Assembly: GCA_014526335.1 (NCBI GenBank)
Contig: JACTAT010000022.1
Span: 269,190 to 333,189, forward strand
DNA length: 64,000 bases
Source of the DNA: Chrysaora quinquecirrha
Taxonomy: Eukaryota; Cnidaria; Scyphozoa; Semaeostomeae; Pelagiidae
Direction: 5' to 3'
Below are positions 54,514 to 64,000 of the stretch, piece by piece. The translations under genes and the position numbers were made by a program. The number at the start of each line of letters is the position of its first letter. The stretch's first letter is position 1. The notes under the pieces are model-generated. The model made no database searches and had not been told where the DNA came from. It was given only the letters and a program-made list of their open reading frames with translations.

Positions 54514-57500
54514 GTGATAAGATCTTTGATTAGTCTCTCTTTTTTGTCTCAAATTTGAAGAAAGATTTAATCAACCACGAGGTCTCTACCTTGTGAGTAC
54601 CAGTCACGAGAAGTCGGCGACATTGCATTTTCAACTTCGAGGAACTTTCGCCGACAATTTTTTTGGGGTTATTGTTCTTGGAGGCGAGCTATAACTTTTG
54701 TAAATTTTACAGAAAAGACGCTCGCAAGTCGTTTTGAGATCTTTTGTATCATATCTAGTTTTAAAATACTATACTTGCTTACTCTTTAACTTAATACAGG
54801 CAAAAAATTTCTTGAGAAAAATTGCATGTTAAGAAAAAAATTATAGGCGGCTATTTCCAAAAAATCACTTGAAAATTAATATATACTAGGTTATTGTATA
54901 TGTATTGGTTGATCGATGGTTTCACAGTTAGGTTTACAGCTTAGGAGGAATCAGGCTATGCCATTCATTTACTGAATTTTTATCCATTGTCTAACCATGT
55001 AACAGTAAACTAGATTACAGTTTTTGAGCAAAAATCTCAAATGTCCTCTAATCTCCTTTCTTCAGATTCTGAAGTTCAGAATGTTACCCCTGTTACCCCC
55101 TTCCTTTTGTTTGAAGCAAAGAAGTAAATAACAGGGGTATTTAATGAAAGTGGCCTTTTCTATATTTAGTTGCTGACCTTGGAGCATTTTGTGAACAGTC
55201 CATTGGAAAGAGGGGTTCTAAAGATTTCGATTAGATTTTGATACATAAACTGCCATTTTTAACCCAAATGCAAAAGTTCACAAATCTGCATAATTTGCCA
55301 ACAAAATCTGACTATTTGGCCTTAAAACCCCGTGCCAGTTCCTTCCCCTTCAGAAATAATCTTTGCCCCCAACAAAACCACTGATTCAACCCCTAAAAAT
55401 TTTTCACTCCGAAGTTTGGAACAATCAAACATTAATAGGGTTTTCAGTTCTGAAAATGTTTACTGTTAGCCCTGTTGTTTATTGTATTTTTCTCTTTCAT
55501 AGAAACAAAGACGATACTCAACAATGTCAGTGGATTGTTTACTAGTGGAGAACTCACGGCAGTTATTGGCCCATCAGGTAAACAATTTCTTTTGATTACC
55601 TTTTGTCTGTCAACAATAGAAGAAAACAATTTCTCCTAATCAAACAATTGCTGCAGCTACTTCATGCCCCTTAGGGCCTGTTTGCATGGAGGCTGGTCAG
55701 CCCGGTTACCCGAGCTAACTTGGTTAGGCGAGATCCTTTTTCAAAGCGTTTACATGGATAAATTTTCCTGCCTGGTTAGCCGAGCTAGCCTTGCTTATTA
55801 ACACTTTTCCATTCTTTCCTGTCAGTATTTCAACTCCCCTGACCCGGCTGGCCCGCTCTCCATATAAACGCAAAGTGAACAAACAAAAGATTCTTTTGTT
55901 CTCGCAGATCTCGGCCAGATGATAGTTCACGTAAACGCAAGATTCACAAACAAAAGAATTTATTGTTCTGTCAGATCTCGCTTGGCCGAGCCAGCTTGCC
56001 TAACCGGGCTGGCCCGCCTCCACGTAAACAGGCCCTTAGACCCTGTTTACCAAGCAATTGAATGGGGTGAATTTGTTCTCAAAAAGGTCACAATACGCTT
56101 TTTGTTTACATTGGTACGCATAGATCATTTCTTTGGGAACAGGATTGTATCTTTTGGGGTACACTGACTAGTATAAGGAAGGCATGTCCATTCGGATTGT
56201 TTCACGTTCTATCCTCATTCTGATCCCATGTAAACACAATGAAATTACCCATATCATACCAAAAATGTTTTCTGAGGTGTTGAATCCATATCTGTTTCTC
56301 TCATGCAAGCAAGGTATTAATCTGCAAGGGGTTGCTACCACTAGTTCCAAAGCAGCTGAGCATTTTCCCAAAATTTGTTAATTCCTTGTATCCATCCCCT
56401 GGTTGTTTTTCATTTCAGCGCCATTTTGGTCCACCTTTTATCAGTTTAAGTCTACTTGGAGTTTTCTTTGGTACTCATATGACACCTTAATCTTATTAGG
56501 GGAAAATTGAAGGTTATGGAACTTACAATTACAAAACTGTCAACAACAAAGTCATTATCTATAGACAATCAATAATTCAACATTCATGCCCCAACATGCA
56601 GGGATTGAATCAATACAGTATGTCCTCAAATTCCTTCAAAGGGATAAAAAGACATTTGAAATTAAATATTTGATAATGTTTGTACTTTCAAAGAATGTAA
56701 AGCAATTATGACTCAGGGCTGTAACTTGAAAAATTCATGGTAGTTGGGAAGTCTTTTATGAATTTTGGAAATTTTTTTCACCTCAAAGGGTCAAAAGACA
56801 CTCTCTCCAAAGCCTGTTTGACATTATAATAGAAACAAAAGAATTTACTAAGATTTATAGGGGTACTCTTAAGACAAAAGGGGCTATAGAAATGTGATCA
56901 TAGTGTATTGTTTTAGAATCAAAAGGTCCAAGTTTCTGTGAAACACCCCAGATCTCTCCATGCCCTACCTTTACTAAAGGTGTTTGTTGCCTGTCTAGGG
57001 GCCTTGTTATACTGTTTATACTGCAAAACCCTGTTTATACTGCAAAACTAACCCTTGGTTTGACCTGGTATGCTTTCTGCTGGGGATAAAATTTTTAGTG
57101 TAAATGCATCTAACCCAGGTGAGTCACATTTACACTACAAAATTTTACAAAATTTTAACCTGGGTTAACTTCTACCTGGGTTGAACTTGGATTAGAATTT
57201 CATAGTGTTAACAGGGCTATAGAGCCTTGTACATTAGAGCATTTCTTAGTGATTGTTCTGGAATCTTTGTGAGGAGTCCAACATTTAATCAAGCAAGTTT
57301 AGGTAGTATATCCTAGTTGGATTATCAAACAGTCAATATCAACATGAAAAATAGAATAAGCTCAAAAGCAATAATGTAAGAAATATCCCAATGCTTATTT
57401 ACTGCTGTTATTGAACAATAAAAATGCTTGTGGTCAGTTGCTGAATAAACAAAACAAGTTTTATGAACTTTGTTGTTTTTGTTTTGCTTGAATGATAGGA

Positions 57501-60500
57501 TACCACTCACTGTGGTCCTTTATATTATTGATTGTTTTTCTAATTTTGAAAGCATCAATATAAAGCAATTCCTAAGGCACTTTTTATGTTGCTGGAGATA
57601 CCAGGGTACTGAATGTGGGATAGAACCAAATGATGAATCATTTCATCTTAATCTTGAAAAGTTAATACTTTTTAGGCTCTTTAGTTTCAGAGAAATATAA
57701 CCGTAGAACCGTAAGACTTCGTAAAAAAATCCACAAGACTTCTCAAAACCTTCCGAAAGCAAGAAAATACTTTAGTAAGGGGGTCTCCTCCTGCATAGAA
57801 AAAATTGCTCATTGTCTAGCACCTGACAGTAATCAAAGTCGAAAGGTTAAAATAATTGACTACACGCTTTTTTTTTATAAGGAACCTACCTCAAGGCCTA
57901 GTTCTTGAAGTTCCTTATTTTTGGACCTCTTTTGAGGCAATTGTAGTTCAAAAAGTTCCTTAATAGTTCCTTAATTTAAACTGCACATACAGTGGTCTTA
58001 ACAATAAAAGAGAGACACTTGCATGTGAGCAAAGCCCGAGAAAACTCAAGGAAACATTTGATATATGCTTAACCTACAATTTATGCTGTTTTCGACTGCA
58101 AATGAATGGAACCGGCTTTCTAACTCTTGATTATTTGCAGTGATAAAACTATTTAACAATAAAAAGTTCTTTAGTTATTTTCTCTCTAGTAGTATAAGTT
58201 CTTTAAATTTTCGGGCCTTCTACATGTAGGTTCCTTATAAAGTGGTTCCTTATAAAAAAAAAGCGTGTAAGGCTGAATTTATACCCAGATGCGTATCGAA
58301 ATGCACCAATCAGAAAATGAAGTATCTTGAGAGATTGATACCTAGATACCCTTTTGGTCTGTTTCTAAAGTTTATACTCTAAGGAGTTTCAGACGAAAAG
58401 CTTAGTATCAATTTGTCCGCTGATTCTTGCAATGAAGTAAACATAATTCATTTTTGGTTTGGTTCATGTCTATTGATGAAATGGAATGAAACGCTGATGT
58501 TATTGCAGCTGTTATGGTGTTCATTCAGAACATGTCGTGGCCAATCATGCGTTGAATAGACCCACTTGTTTGTAATAACATTGACGGTGTCTTGTTCATT
58601 CACATTTTCATAAGTGTTTGTATTGTATTTATGTTTATGTAAGGATTCGGTAACATTAATGCCGTATGGCCGTGTGGAGTTAAGAGAGATAGACCAAGGG
58701 GCCATAGAATACTTAGAGAGGAGATAATGGACCAGGGCTGTGGTCTTTAAACTGTGAAATTAGACTCTTTACACGGTCGTAATTTAGCCCTACCTAATTT
58801 AGCTACTGGATTGCATTGCTGGACATAAACTAACCACAGACCCCTGGCTGAAGCGAACAACTACCACACCACAATTTGGAGACTTGTGTCGCAAGTCTAC
58901 TTTTACCTTTAGTATCGACGTCAATACTCTACCAACTGAGGTAACTTTCCATCCACGAGGCATAGGCTATCCGATGGCTCACATTGCCAACATTGCCGAT
59001 CGAAGAGACTATCGGCCCCTGTCGCCCGTACCCGCTCTGCCTGCCAAGGATGCGAGACTGTCGTAAACCAGAAAGGCCTACGACCCAACCATAGCTAGAT
59101 TGGGCTAATTTTTTTGGCAAAATTTGATATTGCAGGATTAGGAACATTTCTGCTTGCAGCTTTCTTGTATCTAAAATTCTCTCTCGCAGTCAAAGGATCC
59201 TGTATGGGGCTCTGGCGAAAGATCCTGTAGATTGGCGCTCTATGCGCTTCATATATATTTAGTTAATACGCTCCCCGTGACAGAAGTAATTATTCTACTT
59301 TGCCGTTCTGAATTTTAAATTCGTATTAAGACTCAATGGTGCTCTTTGCTCCCGAAAAAGTGATGGATCCTCGCTGTATTAGCCTCCCCCAGGACAGTCC
59401 TTGTGAAAATATCACAGAGGAAACTTTGCTTAGGTAGCCAGAACTCTCCTTAAGATTACTAAACAAGTTCACGTTATTTTAGACAAATAGTGTTGAAATC
59501 GCGTCGAAGATAGTCTTGGTGCAATTCAAGTAATACTTAGGCCTAGGAAGTCTTACTACTGTGATATTCCGCTTATTTTTTACTCATAATATAAGGTCTA
59601 TTTCTGTAAAGATCTACATTATAAGTGGGTGGGTTTTAAAACCAAAGTGGATTCTTTTGTTCCCGCAGATCACATCCCATCCCTCGCCTCACCGTTCTTC
59701 CGTAAGTTATGTACCTGTCAGATCTGCCGGGCTCCTTAGTAAACAGGCCCTTAGACGGTTTTAGATCCTGATTCCAGTAATCGAAGTGTGAACGGGTTGT
59801 ATGCTTTGAAACATTATGGAACACTGAATGGAACGTGTTGTCATAGACAATGCGATTGTTATCCATGCTTGTACTCCATGCCTGCGTCTACCAGCTGCTG
59901 GAGTGGTATTTTCAAGGCTTGTTTATGTCTATTCTCAGATACCGGTTAATGCATTCAGTTTATTATTTTCAGTAAATGAGCAATCGCCATGTGCGCTCGT
60001 CGATGCAAGCTTGTTTTTCATGTTTCAGGGGAACGGGAGGGCATTTAAGCCAAACATGTACGGAGTTGTGCCTAAGATTCTTACTCTGTCTAGGAGAATT
60101 TCTGCCCAGATAGATCGCATTATTTCGAAGCATAATGGTAACAAGAGCAATTTTGAAAATTGTACACCCTTCCGAGAGCATTTTTTTTAAGATGTAACCT
60201 GTTCGGGAGCAAAATTATATCTTGTTAAGCACATTATGTACCTTAAGTTATGGAAGACACTCTTTTTTATAAGATCCAGGAAATTTTGATCGAGGCTGGC
60301 TGTTCTTAAATTTTTGCCGTTTTGGAGCCTGAGATGTTCTTAATCTCTTCTTAATTCCTTGGTCACTAAGAAAGCTGTATTTTTCAATGAATGTCTGGGT
60401 GGTACTAGGTTTGTGTGAAAATGCAGCATTCTTGTCTTTTTCTTTTTTTGCTTGCTTTTTACGTTCAGTCTGACTGACTTACTTACATATTTAGCTGATA

Positions 60501-63500
60501 TTCTTAGGGCTTTTAAAAAGGCCAGCCTCAGCTTGTTCTTAATTTGTTCTTAAAATCTGGGCAAAATCCAGGCTCGTGTTCTTATAAAATTGTTCTTATA
60601 AAAAAGAGTGTACCTGTCCTACTAAAGCATGCTTTCCAATAGGTCGATGGCTGGCCCATGCCCTGAGTGTCGGTGCTATAAATCATCAAGGTTCAAATCT
60701 TTTAACTCCAGCTTGAAAACATATAAACTTTCCTCATACTGATAACAAAAATCTAAACACCAAAATAAAATTAACAAAACCATCTCAACGTTCCCTTGTT
60801 CTGTCATTCGAAGACCTTGTTAACTGACTGTGGCAACTCAAGTAATTCTTGTTTATAATAACTATTTTTGCTGAATTCTATTCTATAGTATTCTTATTGC
60901 TTTTTTTTAAAACTTATTGTAAATATTGGTTAAATTAGAATTTAAGCACAGTTAAAATTGCCTAGGACGTTTGCTGGCGGTCATCGGGTTTCTAGGGTCC
61001 AGTTGGCTCCATGCTCTAGGGTCCATTCCATTTGTTCCATCATACAGTACATGCATTGAATTGCCGTGTTTGTGTACACGTTCTGTTTATGCACTGGGTC
61101 GAAAGTCATATTGGATATTGGATATTGGCTGTCGACGGATGGACTGACAATCGGGCTTTCTTTGGGTGATATTATACTAATGAGGTGTCGTCTAGGTATT
61201 TTGGTAACTACCTATCGTGTGTTTTTGTCTGTTCACATTCATTCTTGTTAGCACAGCGTACAAGCAAGTTAGGCTTTTGCGATCTTCTCCCTCCCTCCCT
61301 GTCCCCTTCTTTTTATTTATTGATTTTATGATTTGTTTTGTATTTCAGTTCTCTGGCAGTCTTTCTGCTGGACAGGTGCATTGGCCCGGAAATTTGGCAA
61401 TTTCGGTTTCAATCACCGACCGTACAAGATTTAGTTCCGCAGGCAACAAAGGGCCGGTGCATCGCACGCCCAGTTTCCTGCATTAAATAATTAGAAGTAG
61501 TCGTAGTTAGATTTAGTATCTAGTCATTGTTTCCAATAAAGAAGGAGGTATAGTTAACATGGTGCTTTAGCTTTCGATTGTCCTAGGGAAATTTAACGTT
61601 TGTTTTGTTTTGTTTGCTTAAACGGCCCACGCTAGTTAAGCTTAAGTCTTTTCCTGGATCGTATAGGATGTACCTGTAATCCTGTTAATCCTTTGAAAAA
61701 ATTTGAATTTAATATACACACTTTTTTTTATAAGAATACAGTCTATAAGAATATTCAGGCTCAAAATTGCTGAAATTTAAGAATTATTTAAGAATAATCT
61801 GAGGCTCAAGCTTGCCGAGGATCATTTTTATTTCTCTGCGTTTTTTACACTGCACAATAAGTGTGATTGTCAGGCAACTGTATTTGTTTTGAAATGCATA
61901 CATCCTGGCTGACTCTTTGATACAATAACTCTTTTTATTAATAAAATAACAAATGACAAAGATTTGACTTATTTCTCTTGATCTTCAGGCCAATTTACAA
62001 CATTGATGATTAAGAATAATTTAAGAATATTTTCAGGCTCAAAATCGAATAAGCTTAAGAATAATCGAGGCTCGGCAAAAAATAAGGTATTCTTATAAAA
62101 AAAAAAGTGTGTAAGTGTTTTTGGAATGAGATAACCACAGTCAGCCTTCAACGTGTTTTTTACTTTTTAGGTGCCGGGAAGTCCACTTTGCTCAATATCC
62201 TAGCAGGCTATAAGTAAGTCTTGTAGCACAATTCCGTTTATTTCTGTATTTTCATTCCATTTTAATTTAATATGATTTTCAGAGGGTTGTACCCCTGTAA
62301 ACGTATTTCAAATGTCTTGCAAATAAACAGTTTTATATATTCAAATGCTGTTAGAAAACAGTTGCCCCAGCTTTGGGAAATACTAGATGTGGCATTACGT
62401 TTTGTAAAACTCCAAATCCGTTATCTTGTGACAGAAAAATAGAAAAGTTAGTGCTGTTAACGGATCGATTCAGCATTCGGGAGCCTTTAATTTTCTAAGT
62501 AGTACGTCCAATAGTCTGCAAGAACTCAGACATTGAGCTTTTTCCTTTATAGACCAATTTTTGTCTCTCTTTTAAACCTTATACTATGTTCTGCAGCCAC
62601 CTAATTTATCATCGTTTTCTTCTAGTTCCAAGATTGCAGATGGTAAAATATTGATCAATGGCGTCAAACGTGATCCGAGAAAATTCCGAAAGATTTCCTG
62701 CTATATCATGCAAGATGATATTCTCATGCCGAACCTGACTGTCATGGAGTCGATGATGGTGAGCAAAAGTTTTAAACTTTTGCGTTCTGTCATGATGTTT
62801 TGTTTGAGGTTTCCTTGAATGTTGGGGCTTCTTTTTCTAGTTTTGCGAGCAAAACAAGATACCTTATGTGATTGATAATTGCCATTGATGAGCCTCAAAT
62901 TGAAGAAAATGTGTCTGAAGTTCGCGTTTTCTAGTGTGGGTGCATTTCTGGTTAATTTCATATCTCTAGCCCAAAATCTATTGAAAAATGGGCTAAATCA
63001 AAATACTTAGACTTTAAGCCCTTCGGATTCCGTATAAGTATCGACTCGCGTGCAGCCATACAGTCCGCGCTACGACGGTTTTATGGCCTTCATCACCCAG
63101 GTTCCAATTTTACACCTTTGTGCGGTGTCACAGATAGCAAGGTTTTTACACCTAGTAGTTTGTGTCCCTAGCCTGGATTTGAACCACAGACCGTGAGCCC
63201 AAATGGCGCAAGTGCTAACCATTACGCTACGCTGCTCTCATGATGAAAAACGGAAAAGCGGTAATGTCACCCAAGTCTTGTCCCAAGTTCCAAACTTTCG
63301 CTCACATTGAATTGTTGTGGTTCAGTTTGAGCGTCCAGACCCTTAATTCGATAGCGATAACTGCTACTAAGATAATTAGTGTAATGCCCCTCCTAGGAAC
63401 CCCCCCCCTCTGTACCAAGTCTAAATATGTATGCTCTTGTGTGGCTAATACAATATCATCCTGGCTGTGATAGGTATATTACATTATTGGTGCGTTGTAT

Positions 63501-63673
63501 ACGTGTGTCTACCTTGCATTAGCTTCTCAATAACCTAGGCTTTTTGAGCTTATTTGTGTCCGAGTCCATCATGCGTGGCTGTAACTTGAGAATGGTTTTC
63601 TTTAATGATTTTTTAGGTTTCAGCAAACCTACACTTGAAGGAAGTTTATACAAGAGAACAGAAGAAACAAGTT
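54312..63673 (+). CDS. ABCG-subfamily half-transporter, 5' part
   Basis: Exons 54312-54513, 55503-55577, 62171-62213, 62626-62758 and 63617-63673, with phases 1, 1, 2, 0 agreeing; the gene continues beyond the window. The N-terminus is Cys-rich ([17 protein letters not shown]), then [12 protein letters not shown], the Walker [21 protein letters not shown] (split by an intron after the Ser codon), [15 protein letters not shown] and the Q-loop [20 protein letters not shown]. That is the nucleotide-binding domain of the ABCG1/ABCG4/White group, which export sterols or pigment precursors as dimers. The signature, Walker B and membrane parts lie outside. The 6.6-kb intron 2 is full of repeats. Confidence 0.92.
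54514..55502. other. ABCG intron 1
   Basis: AT-rich unique-looking sequence; no repeat family or coding signal recognised. Confidence 0.5.
55503..55577 (+). CDS. ABCG exon 2
   Basis: 75 bases from TCTCTTTCATAG to GTAAAC. Encodes [20 protein letters not shown] and the IGPS start of Walker A. Confidence 0.92.
55674..56039. mobile_element. Foldback element, GGGCCTGTTT ends
   Basis: Left end GGGCCTGTTTGCATGGAGGC and right end GCCTCCACGTAAACAGGCCC are inverted. Internal CCGAGCTA/TTGGTTAGGCGAGATC blocks mirror each other, and 'caaacaaaagaat' repeats near the centre. A related fragment occurs at about 59635-59755. Confidence 0.85.
57861..58269 (-). mobile_element. TA-flanked MITE, family A
   Basis: Complete copy in reverse orientation, TACACGC to GCGTGTA, in ABCG intron 2. 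Followed at 58272-58400 by a fragment of the TCAGACGAAAA family. Confidence 0.92.
58915..58960 (-). other. tRNA-like fragment
   Basis: Minus strand reads ACCTCAGTTGGTAGAGTATT followed by a five-base stem AGTAT/ATACT, like a D arm and anticodon arm. No B box follows, so at most a SINE or tRNA remnant. Confidence 0.3.
60256..60612. mobile_element. TA-flanked MITE, family F (AAG-AACA)
   Basis: ACACTCTTTTTTATAAG start (flank GA instead of TA) and TTGTTCTTATAAAAAAGAGTGTA end (last part). Interior ATGTTCTTAATCTC, TTGTTCTTAATTTGTTC. Same family as 43618-44017. Confidence 0.85.
60613..61714. other. ABCG intron 2, unidentified stretch
   Basis: A splice-acceptor-like TGTATTTCAG at about 61340-61350 is followed by open sequence to about 61486 and an AATAAAG at about 61537. 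It could be the 3' end of a retroelement or an unplaced exon; I cannot identify it. Confidence 0.35.
61715..62113 (+). mobile_element. TA-flanked MITE, family D (AAG-AATA), complete
   Basis: TACACACTTTTTTTTATAAG start with AATACAG and TATAAGAATATTCAGG; end GTATTCTTATAAAAA..GTGTGTA. Interior TTTAAGAATTATTTAAGAAT and ATTTAAGAATATTTTCAGG repeat the variant. It ends 57 bp before ABCG exon 3. Confidence 0.92.
62171..62213 (+). CDS. ABCG exon 3
   Basis: 43 bases after TACTTTTTAG, donor GTAAGT. Encodes [13 protein letters not shown], the rest of Walker A. Confidence 0.93.
62626..62758 (+). CDS. ABCG exon 4
   Basis: 133 bases after GTTTTCTTCTAG, donor GTGAGC. Encodes [20 protein letters not shown] and [19 protein letters not shown], including the Q-loop glutamine. 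Confidence 0.93.
63045..63240 (-). mobile_element. tRNA-derived SINE, family 2
   Basis: Reverse of the 29313 copy. The minus strand starts GAGAGCAGCGTAGCGTAATG with a B box GTGGTTCAAATCC, then TTGCTATCTGTGACACCGCAC. Truncated relative to the 29313 copy. Confidence 0.85.
63617..63673 (+). CDS. ABCG exon 5
   Basis: 57 bases after ATTTTTTAG, donor GTGAGT. Encodes [19 protein letters not shown], matching the ABCG1-type sequence after the Q-loop. Confidence 0.9.
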
Positions 63674-63884
63674 GTGAGTTATTTTATTTTTCATCCTGCT
63701 TTCGACAAGGGACGTCGAATTAAACCTCGATAACTCGCATTTCTCAAGTGCCAAAATTGTTTCGGCAGGGAAAGATGACGTATGGGGGCACGGGCAATAG
63801 ACCATTTTCAAAGAATTCTGGGTCGGCGCGACATATTTCTGGGAGATAGCGGACATCTTGAATAAGTGAATCCTCTCCTCATAC

Positions 63885-64000
63885 TAGACTTATTACCTTC
63901 CTCCCACTCTTTCAGAAAAAGCTTCTCACAACTACAACAACATACAGCTGTTTCCTCAGAGTGGTAGTTGGAGCGGGGTGGTGGAGTGTGGAGGAGCGTA
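63885..64000. mobile_element. TAGACTTATTAC-ended MITE, cut by window edge
   Basis: Starts TAGACTTATTACCTTCC and matches 38649-38799 ('cctcccactcttt', 'gtggagtgtggaggagcgta'). The right end is outside. Confidence 0.75.

Overview
This is animal nuclear DNA. Genes are split by GT-AG introns, domain-coding exons are symmetric, and the long introns are filled with short inverted-repeat transposons, tRNA-derived SINEs and satellites. The gene content (a secreted Ig / follistatin-Kazal / VWC / ZP protein, PPOX, a PLCXD-type phospholipase, an ENT transporter, an ABCG half-transporter) and the repeat style suggest a non-vertebrate metazoan. An anthozoan cnidarian such as a coral or anemone is my best guess, but the sequence alone does not prove it.

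Region 1 (1-30583, + strand) holds the 3' part of one large modular gene whose 5' end lies before the window. In order it encodes two Ig domains, a run of about 130-residue modules that I read as YbaY/YscW-like beta-sandwiches, two follistatin/Kazal (FS) modules, a further long YbaY-like module, then alternating FS modules of two types with one more YbaY-like module among them, four VWC-type cysteine units, and a terminal ZP domain. Almost every exon starts and ends in phase 1. Two module exons are damaged: an FS exon with lost frame and donor, and a YbaY-like exon with one extra base. The introns hold tandem repeats of 4, 5, 6, 23, 27 and about 164 bp, two large palindromes, hAT-like and piggyBac-like elements and SINEs.

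Region 2 (30.6-43.3 kb, - strand) contains an unrecognised five-exon gene for a secreted protein of 245 residues with a plausible TATA box. Downstream of it is a partial tandem duplicate (last two exons intact, third exon truncated) carrying the same 28-bp minisatellite beyond its stop codon.

Region 3 (44.1-53.9 kb, - strand) contains PPOX in five exons, with a SINE fragment and a one-base frameshift in exon 2. It is followed by a possible small ORF, an intronless PLCXD-like phospholipase with a one-base frameshift in a homopolymer, and an intronless equilibrative nucleoside transporter.

Region 4 (54.3-64 kb, + strand) is the 5' part of an ABCG half-transporter. It is divergent from the nucleoside transporter, with 457 bp between start codons, and runs off the right edge.

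The most unusual signals are the animal gene built from YbaY-like modules that share an added cysteine pair, and a set of TA-flanked miniature transposons. In that set, each family has its own short variant after a common AAG core, and the same variant occurs in both the terminal repeat and the many internal copies.
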